A stretch of 64,000 nt of DNA from an uncultured Actinomycetes bacterium (GTDB lineage Bacteria; Actinomycetota; Actinomycetes; Nanopelagicales; Nanopelagicaceae), in the NCBI GenBank assembly GCA_903850565.1, contig CAINLV010000023.1:1-64000 (forward strand), read 5' to 3'. Numbering within the stretch: the stretch's first letter is position 1; each line of letters starts with the position of its first letter. The position numbers and the translations under genes were made by a program. Positions 17,566 through 26,219 of the stretch are shown in pieces. A model generated the notes under the pieces. It worked only from the letters and a program-made list of their open reading frames with translations. It was not told the origin of the DNA and did not search any database.

Positions 17566-18345
17566 ATGAACCGCGTCGGAAACTCGCCAGAAGATCTTCT
17601 TGCCCTTGCAATTTCAGTTGCCGAATCAGCCGGTCAACTACTGATGCAACGGCCACAGGTTTTGGATGTACATCAGAAAACTTCGGCGGTGGATTTTGCT
17701 ACGCAGATGGACCATGCCAGCGAAAAATTGATCGTGGAGAAATTGCTCGCGGCCCGTCCCGATGATGGCATCATCGGTGAAGAAGGCTCCGCGCGGGAGA
17801 GCACCTCCGGGATTACCTGGGTTATCGATCCGCTTGATGGCACGGTCAATTATTTTTATGGTCTAGCCGGTTGGAATGTCAGTGTCGCTGCAAAAGATAG
17901 CGATGGCGTTCTCGTGGGAGCGGTCTTTGCTCCAACCGTAAATACGCTGTGGAGCGCCTATAGAGGCGGGGGCGCCTTTCAAAATGGCATTGGGATTCGA
18001 TGCAATGACCCAGTTCCGTTAAATCGAGCCCTGATTTCTACCGGCTTTTCCTACAATTTAGAGCTACGCGAAGCTCAAGCCGCCCGGATTCATCGGTTAA
18101 TTCCGCAGATTCGGGATCTGCGCCGGATTGGTGCCGCTGCCGTAGACCTATGTCACGTTGCCGCCGGGTCGGTTGATGGCTATTTCGAAGCCACCTTGCA
18201 GGAGTGGGATTTGGCCGCAGGAGGGCTCATTGCACAGGAGGCAGGGGCGCTTGTAACCGGTCGAAATGGGGGAGTCGCCAATCACGAGATGGTTATCGCA
18301 GCTGGCCCCACGCTCCACGCCCGGTTAGTCGCAGAAATCGGCTAA
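17566..18345 (+). CDS. Inositol monophosphatase family protein
   Basis: A Mg2+-dependent lithium-sensitive-type phosphatase of 259 residues. The metal-binding motifs are complete: IGEEGS (Glu), WVIDPLDGTVNY (the DPxDGT box) and EWDLAAGGLIAQEAGA at the C-terminal site. Family members hydrolyse inositol 1-phosphate, histidinol phosphate, fructose-1,6-bisphosphate or PAP, and sequence alone does not tell which. It is divergent from sepH, an arrangement I recall from other actinobacteria. Confidence 0.9.
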   Translation: MNRVGNSPEDLLALAISVAESAGQLLMQRPQVLDVHQKTSAVDFATQMDHASEKLIVEKLLAARPDDGIIGEEGSARESTSGITWVIDPLDGTVNYFYGLAGWNVSVAAKDSDGVLVGAVFAPTVNTLWSAYRGGGAFQNGIGIRCNDPVPLNRALISTGFSYNLELREAQAARIHRLIPQIRDLRRIGAAAVDLCHVAAGSVDGYFEATLQEWDLAAGGLIAQEAGALVTGRNGGVANHEMVIAAGPTLHARLVAEIG

Positions 18346-18474
18346 AAGTTCGCAGGGTTTGGCAAGTCGAGCCCAAATTGTCGCCAACTGCTTATTTATG
18401 GCAAGATACGGCTCTTGGCATCTGAGCCATAAGCGTAAATTCATACTTTCGAATTATTTAGGTTAGGACCTGCT

Positions 18475-18960
18475 ATGAACGTGCTGGACTCCGTAGACGC
18501 GGTATCACTCCGCTCCGATCTTATTAATTTCCGTCCTGGAGATGAGATCAAGGTCAGCGTTCGAGTTATTGAAGGCAGCAAGAGCCGTATCCAGGTTTTC
18601 CAAGGAATCGTCATCCGCCGTCAGGGATCTGGCGTTCGCGAGACTTTTACTATCCGCAAGCTTTCCTACGGTGTCGGAGTGGAACGAACCTTCCCGGTAC
18701 ACACCCCAGTAATTGAGAAGTACGAAATGGTCCGTCGTGGCGATGTTCGCCGTGCGAAGTTGTACTACTTGCGCGACCTTCGTGGCAAGGCTGCAAAGAT
18801 TAAAGAACGTCGTGGCGCAAACAATGAGTTCATTGTTGAAGAGGTCATCGTGGCACCTGTTGTCGTTGAGACCGTTGCTCCTGTAGAGGCAGTTGCCGAA
18901 GTTGAAGCAGCAGTTGCAGAAGTTGAAGCAGTCACTGACGAGTCTTCGACTCAAGCGTAA
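18475..18960 (+). CDS. rplS: 50S ribosomal protein L19 with C-terminal extension
   Basis: Ribosomal protein L19, located at the 30S-50S interface. The core (residues 1 to about 115) is canonical: [52 protein letters not shown] and [17 protein letters not shown]. The protein then continues for roughly 45 residues of Val/Ala/Glu-rich low-complexity sequence ending ESSTQA, whereas L19 is usually about 115 residues. An AGGA lies 9 bases before the ATG. The 129 bp upstream holds two alternative small hairpins sharing bases 18424-18431. lepB follows after 15 bp. Confidence 0.96.
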   Translation: MNVLDSVDAVSLRSDLINFRPGDEIKVSVRVIEGSKSRIQVFQGIVIRRQGSGVRETFTIRKLSYGVGVERTFPVHTPVIEKYEMVRRGDVRRAKLYYLRDLRGKAAKIKERRGANNEFIVEEVIVAPVVVETVAPVEAVAEVEAAVAEVEAVTDESSTQA

Positions 18961-18975
18961 CTCTCCAGTTTCTTA

Positions 18976-19659
18976 ATGCGCCTACCAAAAAAAGGTTCTC
19001 TCCTTCGAGAGTTACCTATCATCGTTGTTGCCGCGCTGATCGTTTCAGTCTTGGTAAAAACCTTCTTGGTGCATTTTTTCTTCATCCCTTCTGGTTCCAT
19101 GGAGAACACCTTGCAAATAGGCGATCGAATCGCCGTCAATAAATTGGCAACTTTCTTCTCCGATATCAAGCGCGGTGAAGTTGTAGTTTTTCGTGACCCA
19201 GCCAATTGGTTGGGTTCAGTTCAATCACCTAAGGGCCCAGCCGTTGTAGAAGCCCTTAAGACTGGTCTGGAAACTGTAGGAATTTTGCCCGATCCCGCCA
19301 AACAATATTTGATCAAGCGAACCATCGGTGTTGGTGGCGATCATGTGGTCTGTTGCGATGCGAAGGGCCGACTACAAATCAACGGCGTTTCGGTCAATGA
19401 GCCCTACATTTACGAAGGCAATAAACCGAGCCAAAATACTTTCAACGTCACGGTCCCTAGGGGTTTTATCTGGGTAATGGGTGATCATCGAGATGCCAGC
19501 GCTGACTCACGTTTTCATACTGAAGACAAATATAAGGGCATGGTTCCGTTGAGCGCCGTCGTTGGGCGAGCTGAATTTGTGGTGTGGCCATTTACAAGTG
19601 TGAAGTTTTTGCCGGCCGGTCAGGATTTAACGAAGTTGCCGGTACTTAAAGCAAAATAG
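18976..19659 (+). CDS. lepB: Signal peptidase I
   Basis: Membrane-bound protease that removes signal peptides from exported proteins. The 227-residue protein has one N-terminal transmembrane segment (about 12-37), the nucleophile S41 in IPSGSMENTL and the general-base lysine K114 in LIKRTIGVGGD. The late box GDHRDASADSRFH is also present. It follows rplS by 15 bp with no clear ribosome binding site, as part of the rplS-lepB-rnhB order typical of actinobacteria. Confidence 0.95.
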   Translation: MRLPKKGSLLRELPIIVVAALIVSVLVKTFLVHFFFIPSGSMENTLQIGDRIAVNKLATFFSDIKRGEVVVFRDPANWLGSVQSPKGPAVVEALKTGLETVGILPDPAKQYLIKRTIGVGGDHVVCCDAKGRLQINGVSVNEPYIYEGNKPSQNTFNVTVPRGFIWVMGDHRDASADSRFHTEDKYKGMVPLSAVVGRAEFVVWPFTSVKFLPAGQDLTKLPVLKAK

Positions 19660-19675
19660 TTTTTCACTTTCTGAC

Positions 19676-19681
19676 TACCCT
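19676..19681 (+). promoter_or_regulatory. -10 element of rnhB (leaderless)
   Basis: TACCCT ends 6 bases before the ATG at 19688. This suggests rnhB has its own leaderless transcript despite lying only 28 bp after lepB. Confidence 0.45.
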
Positions 19682-19687
19682 TTTCAG

Positions 19688-20296
19688 ATGACACTCTTGG
19701 AATCCACGCTTTTAGCACATGGGATTGCCCATATTGCTGGGGTGGATGAAGCAGGACGCGGTCCATGCGCTGGCCCTCTGGTTGTCGCAGCAGTGATATT
19801 GAAAAATCCACTTGATTCATTGTGGAATGGAATCAAAGACTCCAAGAAACTAACCGAATCTCGACGAGAAGAATTATTTGAACTAATCACCAAAAACGCT
19901 CTCTCTTTCGCAATTATCGAAATACCGGCAGCGCAAATTGATGAAGTTGGTCTCCATCGCAGCAATCTGGAGGGAATGAGGCGAGCGGTTCAAGCTCTGA
20001 GCATCCGTCCAGAGTACGTCCTTACCGATGGCTACGCGATTGCCGGACTTGATATCCCAACTTTGGCGGTGTGGAAGGGCGATCAAGTTGCCCTCTCGGT
20101 TGGCGCGGCTTCGATATTGGCAAAGGTATATCGAGATCGAATAATGCTGGAAATGGATTTACTTTATCCCGAGTACGGTTTCAAAAATCATAAGGGCTAT
20201 ATCACTGCGCAACATAGTCGCAATCTCATCGAATTTGGACCTTGTCGCATTCACCGCCGCTCCTTTTCCAATATCGCAGCACTGCTTTCTCAGTGA
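19688..20296 (+). CDS. rnhB: Ribonuclease HII
   Basis: Degrades the RNA strand of RNA-DNA hybrids and nicks at single ribonucleotides in DNA. The 202-residue protein has the catalytic DE pair in GVDEAGRGPCAGP (D20, E21), the DGYAI segment with the third acidic residue and GAASILAKVYRDR, followed by HKGYITAQH near the end. The length is normal. It belongs to the lepB-rnhB-yraN-comM-dprA series of actinobacteria. Confidence 0.95.
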   Translation: MTLLESTLLAHGIAHIAGVDEAGRGPCAGPLVVAAVILKNPLDSLWNGIKDSKKLTESRREELFELITKNALSFAIIEIPAAQIDEVGLHRSNLEGMRRAVQALSIRPEYVLTDGYAIAGLDIPTLAVWKGDQVALSVGAASILAKVYRDRIMLEMDLLYPEYGFKNHKGYITAQHSRNLIEFGPCRIHRRSFSNIAALLSQ

Positions 20297-20404
20297 GTTT
20301 TCAACAGCTCTAATCTTTCCACTATATAAAACATTTCTAGATTTCTCATTCGTTGGCCAAATTACTTTCACTTCCTAATCTCGGCCGAGAAGGAAATGAG
20401 AAGT

Positions 20405-20767
20405 GTGAGCACATATAAGAAATTGCTAGGCGCCCAAGGCGAAGATTTTGTCGTGGAGTACTTACTCAAGCAAGGTTGCATCATTTTAGATCGCAACTGG
20501 CGCATCAAAGAGGGTGAGATAGATATCGTTTCGCAGTACCCCAATGGAGTTGTAGCGTTTGTCGAAGTAAAGACCAGATCCTCGTTAACTTTTGGCCATC
20601 CCATTGAGGGAATAGGAATTGAAAAATCTATGCGGTTGCAACGGCTTGCACTTGCCTGGCGGTGCACCAACAAAATGTTTGGCGCGGATTATCAAATTGA
20701 TTGTGCTGGTGTTCTTGCCATCCCTAATCGCCCCTGTGAACTTGATTACCGCTCGGCAATTTTGTAA
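20405..20767 (+). CDS. yraN: YraN family (UPF0102) endonuclease-like protein
   Basis: A small restriction-endonuclease-fold protein, about 120 residues, of unknown function that is widely found beside rnhB and comM. The core LGAQGEDFVVEYL, GEIDIVSQ and VAFVEVKTRSS gives the D-x(n)-E-x-K nuclease-type pattern. Two starts are possible. ATG 20396 is only one base from the AGGA site, while GTG 20405 is 10 bases from it, so I place the start at 20405. The stop codon directly abuts the ATG of comM. The 100 bp before it is gene-free and contains a TATATA and a TCGGCCGA palindrome. Confidence 0.88.
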   Translation: MSTYKKLLGAQGEDFVVEYLLKQGCIILDRNWRIKEGEIDIVSQYPNGVVAFVEVKTRSSLTFGHPIEGIGIEKSMRLQRLALAWRCTNKMFGADYQIDCAGVLAIPNRPCELDYRSAIL

Positions 20768-22294
20768 ATGGGGCTGGCGTCACTCTCTTCGATCTCTCTG
20801 GTCGGACTCAATGGTCACCTCATTAATGTAGAAGTCGATATTGGCGATGGAATCCCAAGTTACATATTGCTTGGACTTCCAGATTCGGCGCTCTCGGAAT
20901 CAAAAGATCGAGTTCGCTCTGCCATTATCAATAGTGAAGAAGAGTGGCCCAGAAACAAAATCACCGTTTCGCTCTCTCCCGCATGGATGCCCAAGAGTGG
21001 ATCGGGATTTGATCTTCCCATTGCGCTCTCGATCATTGCAGCGCATGGAGCAATTCCTTTGGCACCCGAAGCCGATTCGGTTTTTCTCGGTGAACTTGGG
21101 CTGGATGGGGAGGTTCGTCCCATCCGCGGAATCTTGCCTTCGTTATTGGCGGCGAAGTCGTTGGGCATGAAACGAGCCTTCATTCCCTTCAAGAATTTCT
21201 TGGAGGCATCCCTGGTTTCCGGTATCGAAGTTGTTCCGGTTACTTCCTTAAAAGAAACACTCCAAATTCTTCGTGGCGGGCAGATTCCACAGCACTTTCA
21301 GGAAGAGTCCGAGACAGTAACTCCTGCTTCTGATATCGATCTTATGGATGTCGTCGGTCAATCCGCATCCAGACGAGCTTTGGAAATCGCTGCGATCGGA
21401 GCCCATCATCTATTGCTGATTGGACCACCCGGAACTGGCAAGACGATGCTGGCAGAGCGGATTCCAACAATCTTGCCGGCGTTAGATTCAGAGCAAGGAA
21501 TAGAAGTCACTGCCATACATTCGGTTGCGGGTAAGTTACTTAATTCCACAGGGTCTAATTCACTTCCGCCTTTCGTATCTCCACATCACACAACTTCAAC
21601 TGCCGCCATGGTGGGCGGGGGATCGCATCAGATAAAACCTGGGGCAGCTTCTTTGGCGCATCACGGGGTCCTCTTTATCGATGAAGCACCCGAATGTGCC
21701 ACGGGGGTCCTAGACGCACTTCGTCAACCATTGGAATCTGGTGAGGTAACTATCTCCAGAGCTTCGGGAATTGTGAAATATCCGGCCCGATTTATTTTGG
21801 TGCTTGCCGCCAACCCATGCCCGTGTGGTCGCTCATCTGGAAAAGGTCGTGGGTGCACTTGTTCCTCGCTCCAAATTCGTCGCTATTTACAGCGACTTTC
21901 GGGCCCGCTGATGGATCGCATTGATATTCGGCTTTTAGTGCTTCCGCCTTCGCGATTGGAAATGGCAACCGCCACTAAATCTGAAAGCAGCGCCGTCGTT
22001 CGTTCGCGAGTTGTGGCCGCACGTGATACCCAAAGAAATCGGTTTGCAAATTTTCCATGGCATTTGAATTCGCAAATTCCAGCAAAATTATTGCGGACCG
22101 ATTTTCTCGCGGAAAAAGCTGGGATGAATCTGCTGTTGAGCGAAATGGATATGGACCGGTTGAGTGCCCGAGGCTTTCATAAAGTGCTCCGGGTTGCCTG
22201 GAGCGTGGCAGATAGCAATCAGCATCAGATTCCGACGATAACCGATGTGCAGGAGGCGCTATCACTGCGCCAATCGTTGGGACACTTTTCGTGA
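20768..22294 (+). CDS. comM: YifB/ComM-like Mg-chelatase-family AAA+ ATPase
   Basis: A 508-residue AAA+ ATPase. The N-terminal Lon-protease-like fold is seen in MPKSGSGFDLPIALSI. The Walker A is GPPGTGKT, the Walker B LFIDEAPE, and the C-terminal segment matches Mg-chelatase. ComM of competent bacteria is a DNA helicase that extends heteroduplex joints during natural transformation. Its start codon directly follows the yraN stop and its end overlaps dprA by four bases, so the three form one operon. Confidence 0.92.
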   Translation: MGLASLSSISLVGLNGHLINVEVDIGDGIPSYILLGLPDSALSESKDRVRSAIINSEEEWPRNKITVSLSPAWMPKSGSGFDLPIALSIIAAHGAIPLAPEADSVFLGELGLDGEVRPIRGILPSLLAAKSLGMKRAFIPFKNFLEASLVSGIEVVPVTSLKETLQILRGGQIPQHFQEESETVTPASDIDLMDVVGQSASRRALEIAAIGAHHLLLIGPPGTGKTMLAERIPTILPALDSEQGIEVTAIHSVAGKLLNSTGSNSLPPFVSPHHTTSTAAMVGGGSHQIKPGAASLAHHGVLFIDEAPECATGVLDALRQPLESGEVTISRASGIVKYPARFILVLAANPCPCGRSSGKGRGCTCSSLQIRRYLQRLSGPLMDRIDIRLLVLPPSRLEMATATKSESSAVVRSRVVAARDTQRNRFANFPWHLNSQIPAKLLRTDFLAEKAGMNLLLSEMDMDRLSARGFHKVLRVAWSVADSNQHQIPTITDVQEALSLRQSLGHFS

Positions 22295-23175
22295 GCGATC
22301 AGGAAGTAGATTCTTTAATTCAACTCTTCGCGGCGATCGAAGGGGGGTACGCATTTTGGAGCCGGGAAATTTCATCCCGGGGGGCGCAAGAAACCTTGCA
22401 AAGAATTCGAGCCAGCCAATATTCAGAGAGCGAAAATGGAATTGTCGGGATTCGAAAGAGGTTGGAACTAAAATCGGCGGCGCAGCTTCAAGAAGAAATA
22501 GTTCAGGCGGGTGGCTTCTTTCTCACTCCTGCAGACCATGATTGGCCGGCGCAGCTCAATGATTTGGTTGCTCCGCCCCTTGCATTGGTGGGAAAAGGGG
22601 AGCGCACCTGCCTATCCGTGGCTGGCAAATCCTTGGCAATTGTGGGAACTCGAAATCCGACTGATTACGGAAAACGAATCGCAGGGGATTTCGCGCTAGC
22701 TGCGGTGGAACGGGATTGGTGCATAGTCTCTGGTGGTGCATACGGAATCGATGCCGTTGCGCATCAGGGCGCACTTACCGGTTCAGGAGTCACTATGGCG
22801 ATTCTTGCTGGTGGTCTGGATTTCAATTATCCAGCGGGAAATCAACGACTCTTCGAAGAAATAGCCCTGCGTGGTCTCCTTCTCTCCGAAGTTATGCCCT
22901 CCGTTCGTGCTGAACCTTTTCGCTTCCTGACTCGCAATCGGCTCATCGCCGCTCTTTCACAAGGCACTATCGTCGTAGAAGCTGCGTACCGAAGTGGATC
23001 ATTGCGAACGGCGCGAGAAGCAGCCGACCTCATGCGCTTAGTCATGGCCGTGCCTGGAGCTATCACTTCGCCTGCTAGCGAAGGTTGTCACCGATTGATA
23101 GCAGAAAGGTCGGCAGAATTAGTCACTTCCATCGCCGAAGTCATGGAATTGGTGAACCCGCTCGGCAGTGAGTGA
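22291..23175 (+). CDS. dprA: DNA processing protein DprA
   Basis: Binds incoming single-stranded DNA and loads RecA during natural transformation. The 294-residue protein has the Rossmann-like core: AIVGTRNPTDYGKR, SGGAYGIDAVAHQGAL, AGGLDFNYPAGNQRLFEEI and the C-terminal EAAYRSGSLRTAREA. The protein ends soon after this fold, so the C-terminal winged-helix domain present in many DprA proteins appears to be missing. It starts with GTG 22291, overlapping the comM stop as GTGA, indicating translational coupling. Confidence 0.93.
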   Translation: MSDQEVDSLIQLFAAIEGGYAFWSREISSRGAQETLQRIRASQYSESENGIVGIRKRLELKSAAQLQEEIVQAGGFFLTPADHDWPAQLNDLVAPPLALVGKGERTCLSVAGKSLAIVGTRNPTDYGKRIAGDFALAAVERDWCIVSGGAYGIDAVAHQGALTGSGVTMAILAGGLDFNYPAGNQRLFEEIALRGLLLSEVMPSVRAEPFRFLTRNRLIAALSQGTIVVEAAYRSGSLRTAREAADLMRLVMAVPGAITSPASEGCHRLIAERSAELVTSIAEVMELVNPLGSE

Positions 23176-23187
23176 GAGACTTAGCCC

Positions 23188-24102
23188 ATGGACAATCAAA
23201 CGCACCGGGCAGGATTTGTTGCGATTATTGGTCGTCCCAATACCGGCAAATCAACGCTGGTCAATGCTCTAGTCGGCAAGAAAATTGTGATTACCTCGCC
23301 TCATCCCAATACGACCCGTAATCCAATCCGGGGAATTATCTCTCGGCCTGAATTTCAAATGATTGTGGTGGATACGCCCGGTATTCATAAACCCAAGACT
23401 TTGCTGGGGACTCGCCTCAATGCAATGGTGACGGAAAATATTGAATCAGTAGATGCCGTTCTGATCTGCTTGCCGGCAGATGAAGCGATCGGCCTTGGCG
23501 ACGAGTTCATCGCCAAGCAGGTAATCAATCAACGGCGAGTCTTCATCGCCGTGACAAAAGTCGATCGGGTAAAACGAGAAAAACTCATTGAGCATCTAGT
23601 GTCGGTCTCCGAGTTTTGTTCACGACTTAATCTCACGGTCCAAGAAATCATCCCCGTATCTGCCAAAGAAGAAGATCAAACCGAATTATTGCTCCACTTG
23701 TTATCCGCTCAATTGCCAGTTTCGCCTTCGCTCTATCCAGAAGACATAACCACCGATCAGGCTCAAGAACTCATGATCACGGAGTTGATTCGTGAAGTTG
23801 CAATTGCCGACCTTTATGAAGAGCTGCCTCATTCGGTAATGATTACCATTGACGAAATGAGTCAACGAGAAGGTAAAAATTTCTTTGATATCCACGCAAC
23901 AATTCATGTCGAAAGAGATAGTCAAAAGTCGATCATTATTGGTCCGCAGGGAACTCGGTTAAAAGCGATCGGAATTAAATCCAGACAGGCGATTGAAACG
24001 CTTTTAGATGCCAAGATCTACTTGGGTCTTCATGTAAAAATTTCCAAAGAGTGGCAGCGAGACCCAAAGGCTCTGGCCAAACTTGGATTTACGCAGAAGT
24101 AG
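23188..24102 (+). CDS. era: GTPase Era
   Basis: A Ras-like GTPase with a KH domain that binds 16S rRNA and helps assemble the 30S subunit. In 304 residues it has G1 GRPNTGKST, G2 NTTR, G3 VDTPGIHK, G4 TKVD and G5 VSAKE. The KH domain near the C-terminus shows IIIGPQGTRLKAIGIKSRQAIE. It lies 12 bp after dprA. In most actinobacteria era is beside ybeY and cdd-like genes, so its position in the dprA operon is a local rearrangement. Its 3' end overlaps the convergent transporter gene by 14 bp. Confidence 0.95.
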   Translation: MDNQTHRAGFVAIIGRPNTGKSTLVNALVGKKIVITSPHPNTTRNPIRGIISRPEFQMIVVDTPGIHKPKTLLGTRLNAMVTENIESVDAVLICLPADEAIGLGDEFIAKQVINQRRVFIAVTKVDRVKREKLIEHLVSVSEFCSRLNLTVQEIIPVSAKEEDQTELLLHLLSAQLPVSPSLYPEDITTDQAQELMITELIREVAIADLYEELPHSVMITIDEMSQREGKNFFDIHATIHVERDSQKSIIIGPQGTRLKAIGIKSRQAIETLLDAKIYLGLHVKISKEWQRDPKALAKLGFTQK

Positions 24103-24961
24103 GTTGATCTTTTCGGCTGGCGAAGTAGGAACCAATAAGGACCAATGGCAGACCGATTCCAATTCCAAGGGTTAACGGCTCACCTAAGAGCACAACTCCC
24201 AGGAGCACAGCGAATGCTGTGTTGATATAGGTCACCAAGGAAGCGCGCGCTGGTCCAATGTCATTCATGACGATGAAGAAGGCAATGAAGGCAAAGGCCG
24301 TTGAAAACAATCCAAGCGCAAGAACAGATGCACCGGCCTTAAGCGATGGCAGATGATCAGGCATTTGAATTACCGCAAAGGGTAGATAGAAAATAGCGGT
24401 GATGGCCATAGCCGTGCCATTGATGGCAATTCCATCTACATGAGGAATTTTCCGATTTACCATGATGGTCGACCAGGCATAACCCACAGATGCCAGAAGA
24501 ATCATGCCGATCGAGAGCAGATTTTGTTCTCCAGAGAAACTTTCTAATCCAACAACGAGAAATACTCCAATAAATCCGATGATTAAGCCCATGAGCCGTT
24601 TCCTGTGCCAGACCGATCGGTCCCCGTATATAGAGGTAATCACAGTCGACCAAATAGGAACTGTCGCCACTAGTAAGCCAGCCAATCCCGAGGAAAGTTT
24701 CTTTTCAGCGGTGGTGATTAAAATCCATGGACCGATCATTTCGCCAATGGCATACGGCATTACATATCGGAAATTTTTCAGTGCGCCAGCCAGAGCACCT
24801 CGCCTGATCGCGATCGGCACTAAAATTGCGGAGCCGATCAGTACTCGGGAGAAGACAATTACGCTTGGTTGAAATTCGACGACGGCAACTTTCATAAATA
24901 GGTAGGGGATTCCCCATAATAAACCGACAGCCAAAAATAAGGTCAAACTACGTTTGGACAT
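24089..24961 (-). CDS. EamA-family (DMT superfamily) transporter
   Basis: A 290-residue integral membrane protein with about ten hydrophobic segments arranged as two EamA repeats (first about residues 5-135, second about 148-280). The N-terminal GLLWGIPYLFMKVAVVEFQP is typical. Relatives export amino acids, nucleosides or other metabolites; no substrate can be assigned. It starts 4 bp after the glgA stop on the same strand, so it may be co-transcribed with glgA, and it converges on era with a short overlap. Confidence 0.85.
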   Translation of the reverse strand: MSKRSLTLFLAVGLLWGIPYLFMKVAVVEFQPSVIVFSRVLIGSAILVPIAIRRGALAGALKNFRYVMPYAIGEMIGPWILITTAEKKLSSGLAGLLVATVPIWSTVITSIYGDRSVWHRKRLMGLIIGFIGVFLVVGLESFSGEQNLLSIGMILLASVGYAWSTIMVNRKIPHVDGIAINGTAMAITAIFYLPFAVIQMPDHLPSLKAGASVLALGLFSTAFAFIAFFIVMNDIGPARASLVTYINTAFAVLLGVVLLGEPLTLGIGIGLPLVLIGSYFASRKDQPTSA

Positions 24962-24965
24962 AGAA

Positions 24966-26126
24966 CTATTTGCTCCCGTATTCGCGAATCACAGATTGGT
25001 ATAGCTCGATAGTTTGGGTTGCGATCGCTGGCCAACCAAAATGATCAATGGCTCGATTACGACCGGCTTCGCCATACTGTTGTAATAACGAGGGATCGTT
25101 CATCAACTTTTCAATGGCAGCCGTTAAAGAGCTTTCGAATTCTGGACCGTCGCCGTTGTAATCCACCAACTCTCCCGTAATTTTGTGATCGACAACTTCT
25201 GGAATGCCACCAACTCGTGAAGCCAATACCGCGGTCTGGCAAGCCATTGCCTCCAGATTTACTATTCCCAGCGGTTCATAGACTGAGGGGCAGATGAAGA
25301 GATCGGCGCTGGACAAAAGTGCATTTAATTGCCCTTGTGGCAGCATTTTTTCTTGCCACCAAATATTCTTTCGTGTTGATTGCAGCCCTCGAATGAGATC
25401 GGAAATTTCGGCGCCGATCGCTGGTTCGTCCGGACTTCCTGCGGCAATTACTAAGCCAAAGTCTGGCGATACTTTCTCCCAGGCACGAAGTAAATGTGCC
25501 AATCCTTTTTGTCGAGTAATGCGCCCAACAAAAATTGCATATCTGCCAGTTATTTCCAAAGAATCTAAAAGATCTTGATCAGGTTTTGGGGAGTATTTTC
25601 CGGTGTCCACTCCGTTGAGAATTGTGTGGATCTTTTTAGGATTGAGTGCGGGGTAGGCCCGAAGGATGTCGCCTTTCATGCCATCGCTAACCGCGATGAT
25701 GGCATCGGCGGCTTCGTATGCAGTTTTCTCGGCCCACGATGAGAGTCGATAGCCTCCGCCCAATTGCTCGGCCTTCCATGGACGGTCCGGCTCTAACGAA
25801 TGAGCTGTGATCACATGGGGAATGCCGTGAAGCATGGCGGCGAAATGGCCAGCCATATTGGCATACCAAGTGTGGGAGTGGACCAGGTCCACGCCAGCTA
25901 ATGATTGTGAGATTTGGATATCGGTGACGAAGGCTTGAAGTGCTGGATTTATGGTGGCAAATTCTTCAGGAAGCGGATAGCCGGTGGCATCGCTTCGTTC
26001 TTGCCCAAAGCAATGGACATCCACTGAGATGGACTCCTGGAGGGCCTGCGTCAATTGAAGGGCGTGAACTCCGGCACCTCCATAAATATGTGGTGGCCAC
26101 TCCTTGGTTACTAAACCGATTCGCAT
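24966..26126 (-). CDS. glgA: Glycogen synthase / alpha-maltose-1-phosphate synthase, GT4 type
   Basis: A GT-B fold glycosyltransferase of 386 residues of the actinobacterial glycogen-synthase group. It carries the N-terminal TKEWPPHIYGGAGVH, HSHTWYANMAG, NGVDTGKYSP and the GT4 acceptor motif CPSVYEPLGIVNLEAMACQ. In mycobacteria this group (GlgM) makes maltose-1-phosphate from ADP-glucose and glucose-1-phosphate; either that or direct glycogen elongation is possible. The start ATG 26126 has AAGGA 10 bases upstream; a TTG two codons earlier is less likely. It is divergent from glgC, which makes its ADP-glucose substrate. Confidence 0.92.
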   Translation of the reverse strand: MRIGLVTKEWPPHIYGGAGVHALQLTQALQESISVDVHCFGQERSDATGYPLPEEFATINPALQAFVTDIQISQSLAGVDLVHSHTWYANMAGHFAAMLHGIPHVITAHSLEPDRPWKAEQLGGGYRLSSWAEKTAYEAADAIIAVSDGMKGDILRAYPALNPKKIHTILNGVDTGKYSPKPDQDLLDSLEITGRYAIFVGRITRQKGLAHLLRAWEKVSPDFGLVIAAGSPDEPAIGAEISDLIRGLQSTRKNIWWQEKMLPQGQLNALLSSADLFICPSVYEPLGIVNLEAMACQTAVLASRVGGIPEVVDHKITGELVDYNGDGPEFESSLTAAIEKLMNDPSLLQQYGEAGRNRAIDHFGWPAIATQTIELYQSVIREYGSK

Positions 26127-26207
26127 CTGCAACCCATCCTTCTGCTTCTGGCAACTTTAATGTGTGACCCGTGTTCTATTGGTCTATTTTGAGGCAACGA
26201 CTAAGGG

Positions 26208-26213
26208 TATCGT
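26208..26213 (+). promoter_or_regulatory. -10 element of glgC (leaderless)
   Basis: TATCGT ends 6 bases before the glgC ATG in the 93-bp divergent gap shared with glgA. No ribosome binding site precedes this ATG, supporting a leaderless mRNA. Confidence 0.5.
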
Positions 26214-26219
26214 TACCGC

